64,000 bases of DNA from Nocardiopsis gilva YIM 90087. Its GTDB lineage: Bacteria; Actinomycetota; Actinomycetes; Streptosporangiales; Streptosporangiaceae. The DNA lies in the NCBI RefSeq assembly GCF_002263495.1, contig NZ_CP022753.1, forward strand, positions 372,001 to 436,000, in the 5' to 3' direction. Of the stretch, positions 63,489-64,000 are shown in pieces; position 1 is the first letter of the stretch; every line of letters starts with the position of its first letter. The translations under genes were made by a program, and so were the position numbers. The notes beneath the pieces were generated by a model. That model had not been told where the DNA came from, did not search any database, and worked only from the letters and a program-made list of their open reading frames with translations.

Positions 63489-64000
63489 ATGGTGAATCGC
63501 TGGTTGGTTACTGGTGCGGCAGGAATGTTCGGGCGAGATCTGGTGGGGGTTTTGCAAGGGCTGAACGAACCGGTGGTTGCCGTCACTCGACAAGATCTCG
63601 ACATCACCGACCGCCTTTCAGTCCGAGCCGTTGTCTCCAGGTATCAACCGACGACAATCGTCAATTGCGCAGCATGGACGCGATTCAATGAGGCGGAGAC
63701 CAGTGAATCGGAGGCCCTTCTTATCAACGGAAAAGGGGTCAGAGAGCTGGCTTCGATATGCAGCGATCGATCGATACGGCTGGTCCACCTCTCCACTGAT
63801 TACGTTTTCGACGGCACGAGTTGTCGGCCCTATGCCGAAAGTGCGGTCACCAGTCCGATCAACGCGTACGGCCGGACGAAGCAGGCCGGGGAGCAGGCTG
63901 TGCTCGAGTTGCTGCCGGACGACGGGACGATCGTACGAACCGGCTGGCTGTACGGGCGACATGGCACGAACTTCATTCGCAAGATGGTCCGGCTGGAGCA
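63489..64000 (+). CDS. novS: dTDP-4-keto-6-deoxyhexose reductase NovS (partial)
   Basis: NADPH-dependent 4-keto reductase of the dTDP-L-noviose pathway (RmlD/SDR extended family). 170 codons are visible and the gene runs off the right edge. VNRWLVTGAAGMFGRDLV binds the cofactor, then TIVNCAAWTRFNEAE, LVHLSTDYVFDG, and catalytic YGRTK in INAYGRTKQAGEQAV. ATG start. Epimerase, C-methyltransferase and dTDP-glucose genes would be expected just beyond. Confidence 0.88.
   Translation, partial: MVNRWLVTGAAGMFGRDLVGVLQGLNEPVVAVTRQDLDITDRLSVRAVVSRYQPTTIVNCAAWTRFNEAETSESEALLINGKGVRELASICSDRSIRLVHLSTDYVFDGTSCRPYAESAVTSPINAYGRTKQAGEQAVLELLPDDGTIVRTGWLYGRHGTNFIRKMVRLE

Overview
The window is high-GC actinomycete DNA. 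It holds the chromosomal replication origin region followed by an acquired antibiotic island. Gene order around the origin is the conserved actinobacterial one: cca, a Rv3909-like secreted protein, murJ, pseudokinase, sigM, anti-sigma, trxB, trxA, parB, parA, rsmG, jag, yidC, yidD, rnpA, rpmH, dnaA, dnaN, gnd, recF, dciA, gyrB, gyrA, DUF3566, tRNA-Ile. Five perfect parS sites confirm origin proximity. The gene set is compatible with a Nocardiopsaceae/Streptosporangiales-type organism, but I cannot name genus or species from sequence alone.

Layout. 1-9 kb: a MerR regulator, a bifunctional penicillin-binding protein, a PadR regulator with palindromic operators, inositol-1-phosphate synthase, an MFS transporter and a TipAL-like regulator with a TipA-type operator. 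9-22 kb: cca, a cell-envelope block with two tandem murJ genes, pseudokinase, sigM/anti-sigma and thioredoxin. 22-28 kb: the leftward parB-to-rpmH block. 27.6-30.7 kb: DnaA-box clusters on both sides of dnaA (oriC). 30.7-40.8 kb: dnaN to gyrA and tRNA-Ile. 40.8-45.7 kb: a graveyard of mobile DNA directly behind tRNA-Ile, with ISKra4-type passenger and transposase fragments, two tyrosine-recombinase remnants, an IS5-family element, a beheaded HTH gene and an isopentenyl-diphosphate isomerase gene. 45.7-64 kb: an aminocoumarin (novobiocin-type) gene cluster in the order novE, novG, mbtH-like, novH, I, J, K, L, M, N, O, P, Q, R, S. It is cut by the right edge inside novS.

How the cluster works (established for the families). 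NovH loads tyrosine, NovI beta-hydroxylates it, NovJ/NovK oxidise it and ring closure gives the aminocoumarin. NovQ prenylates 4-hydroxyphenylpyruvate and NovR trims it to the prenylated benzoate. NovL joins the two halves. NovO C-methylates the coumarin, NovM adds noviose (made by NovS and genes beyond the window), NovP O-methylates and NovN carbamoylates the sugar. The presence of novN and novO and the absence of an intact halogenase predict a novobiocin-like product rather than clorobiocin.

Most interesting points: a gyrase-inhibitor cluster lies about 9 kb from the chromosomal gyrB and 6 kb from gyrA; a broken N-terminal piece of an FAD-dependent halogenase lies just upstream of novO; a near-perfect NovG operator lies before the mbtH-novH genes; and an apparently undescribed family of 8-bp-periodic TCGACATG-like tracts sits in intergenic spaces of the core chromosome but not in the island.
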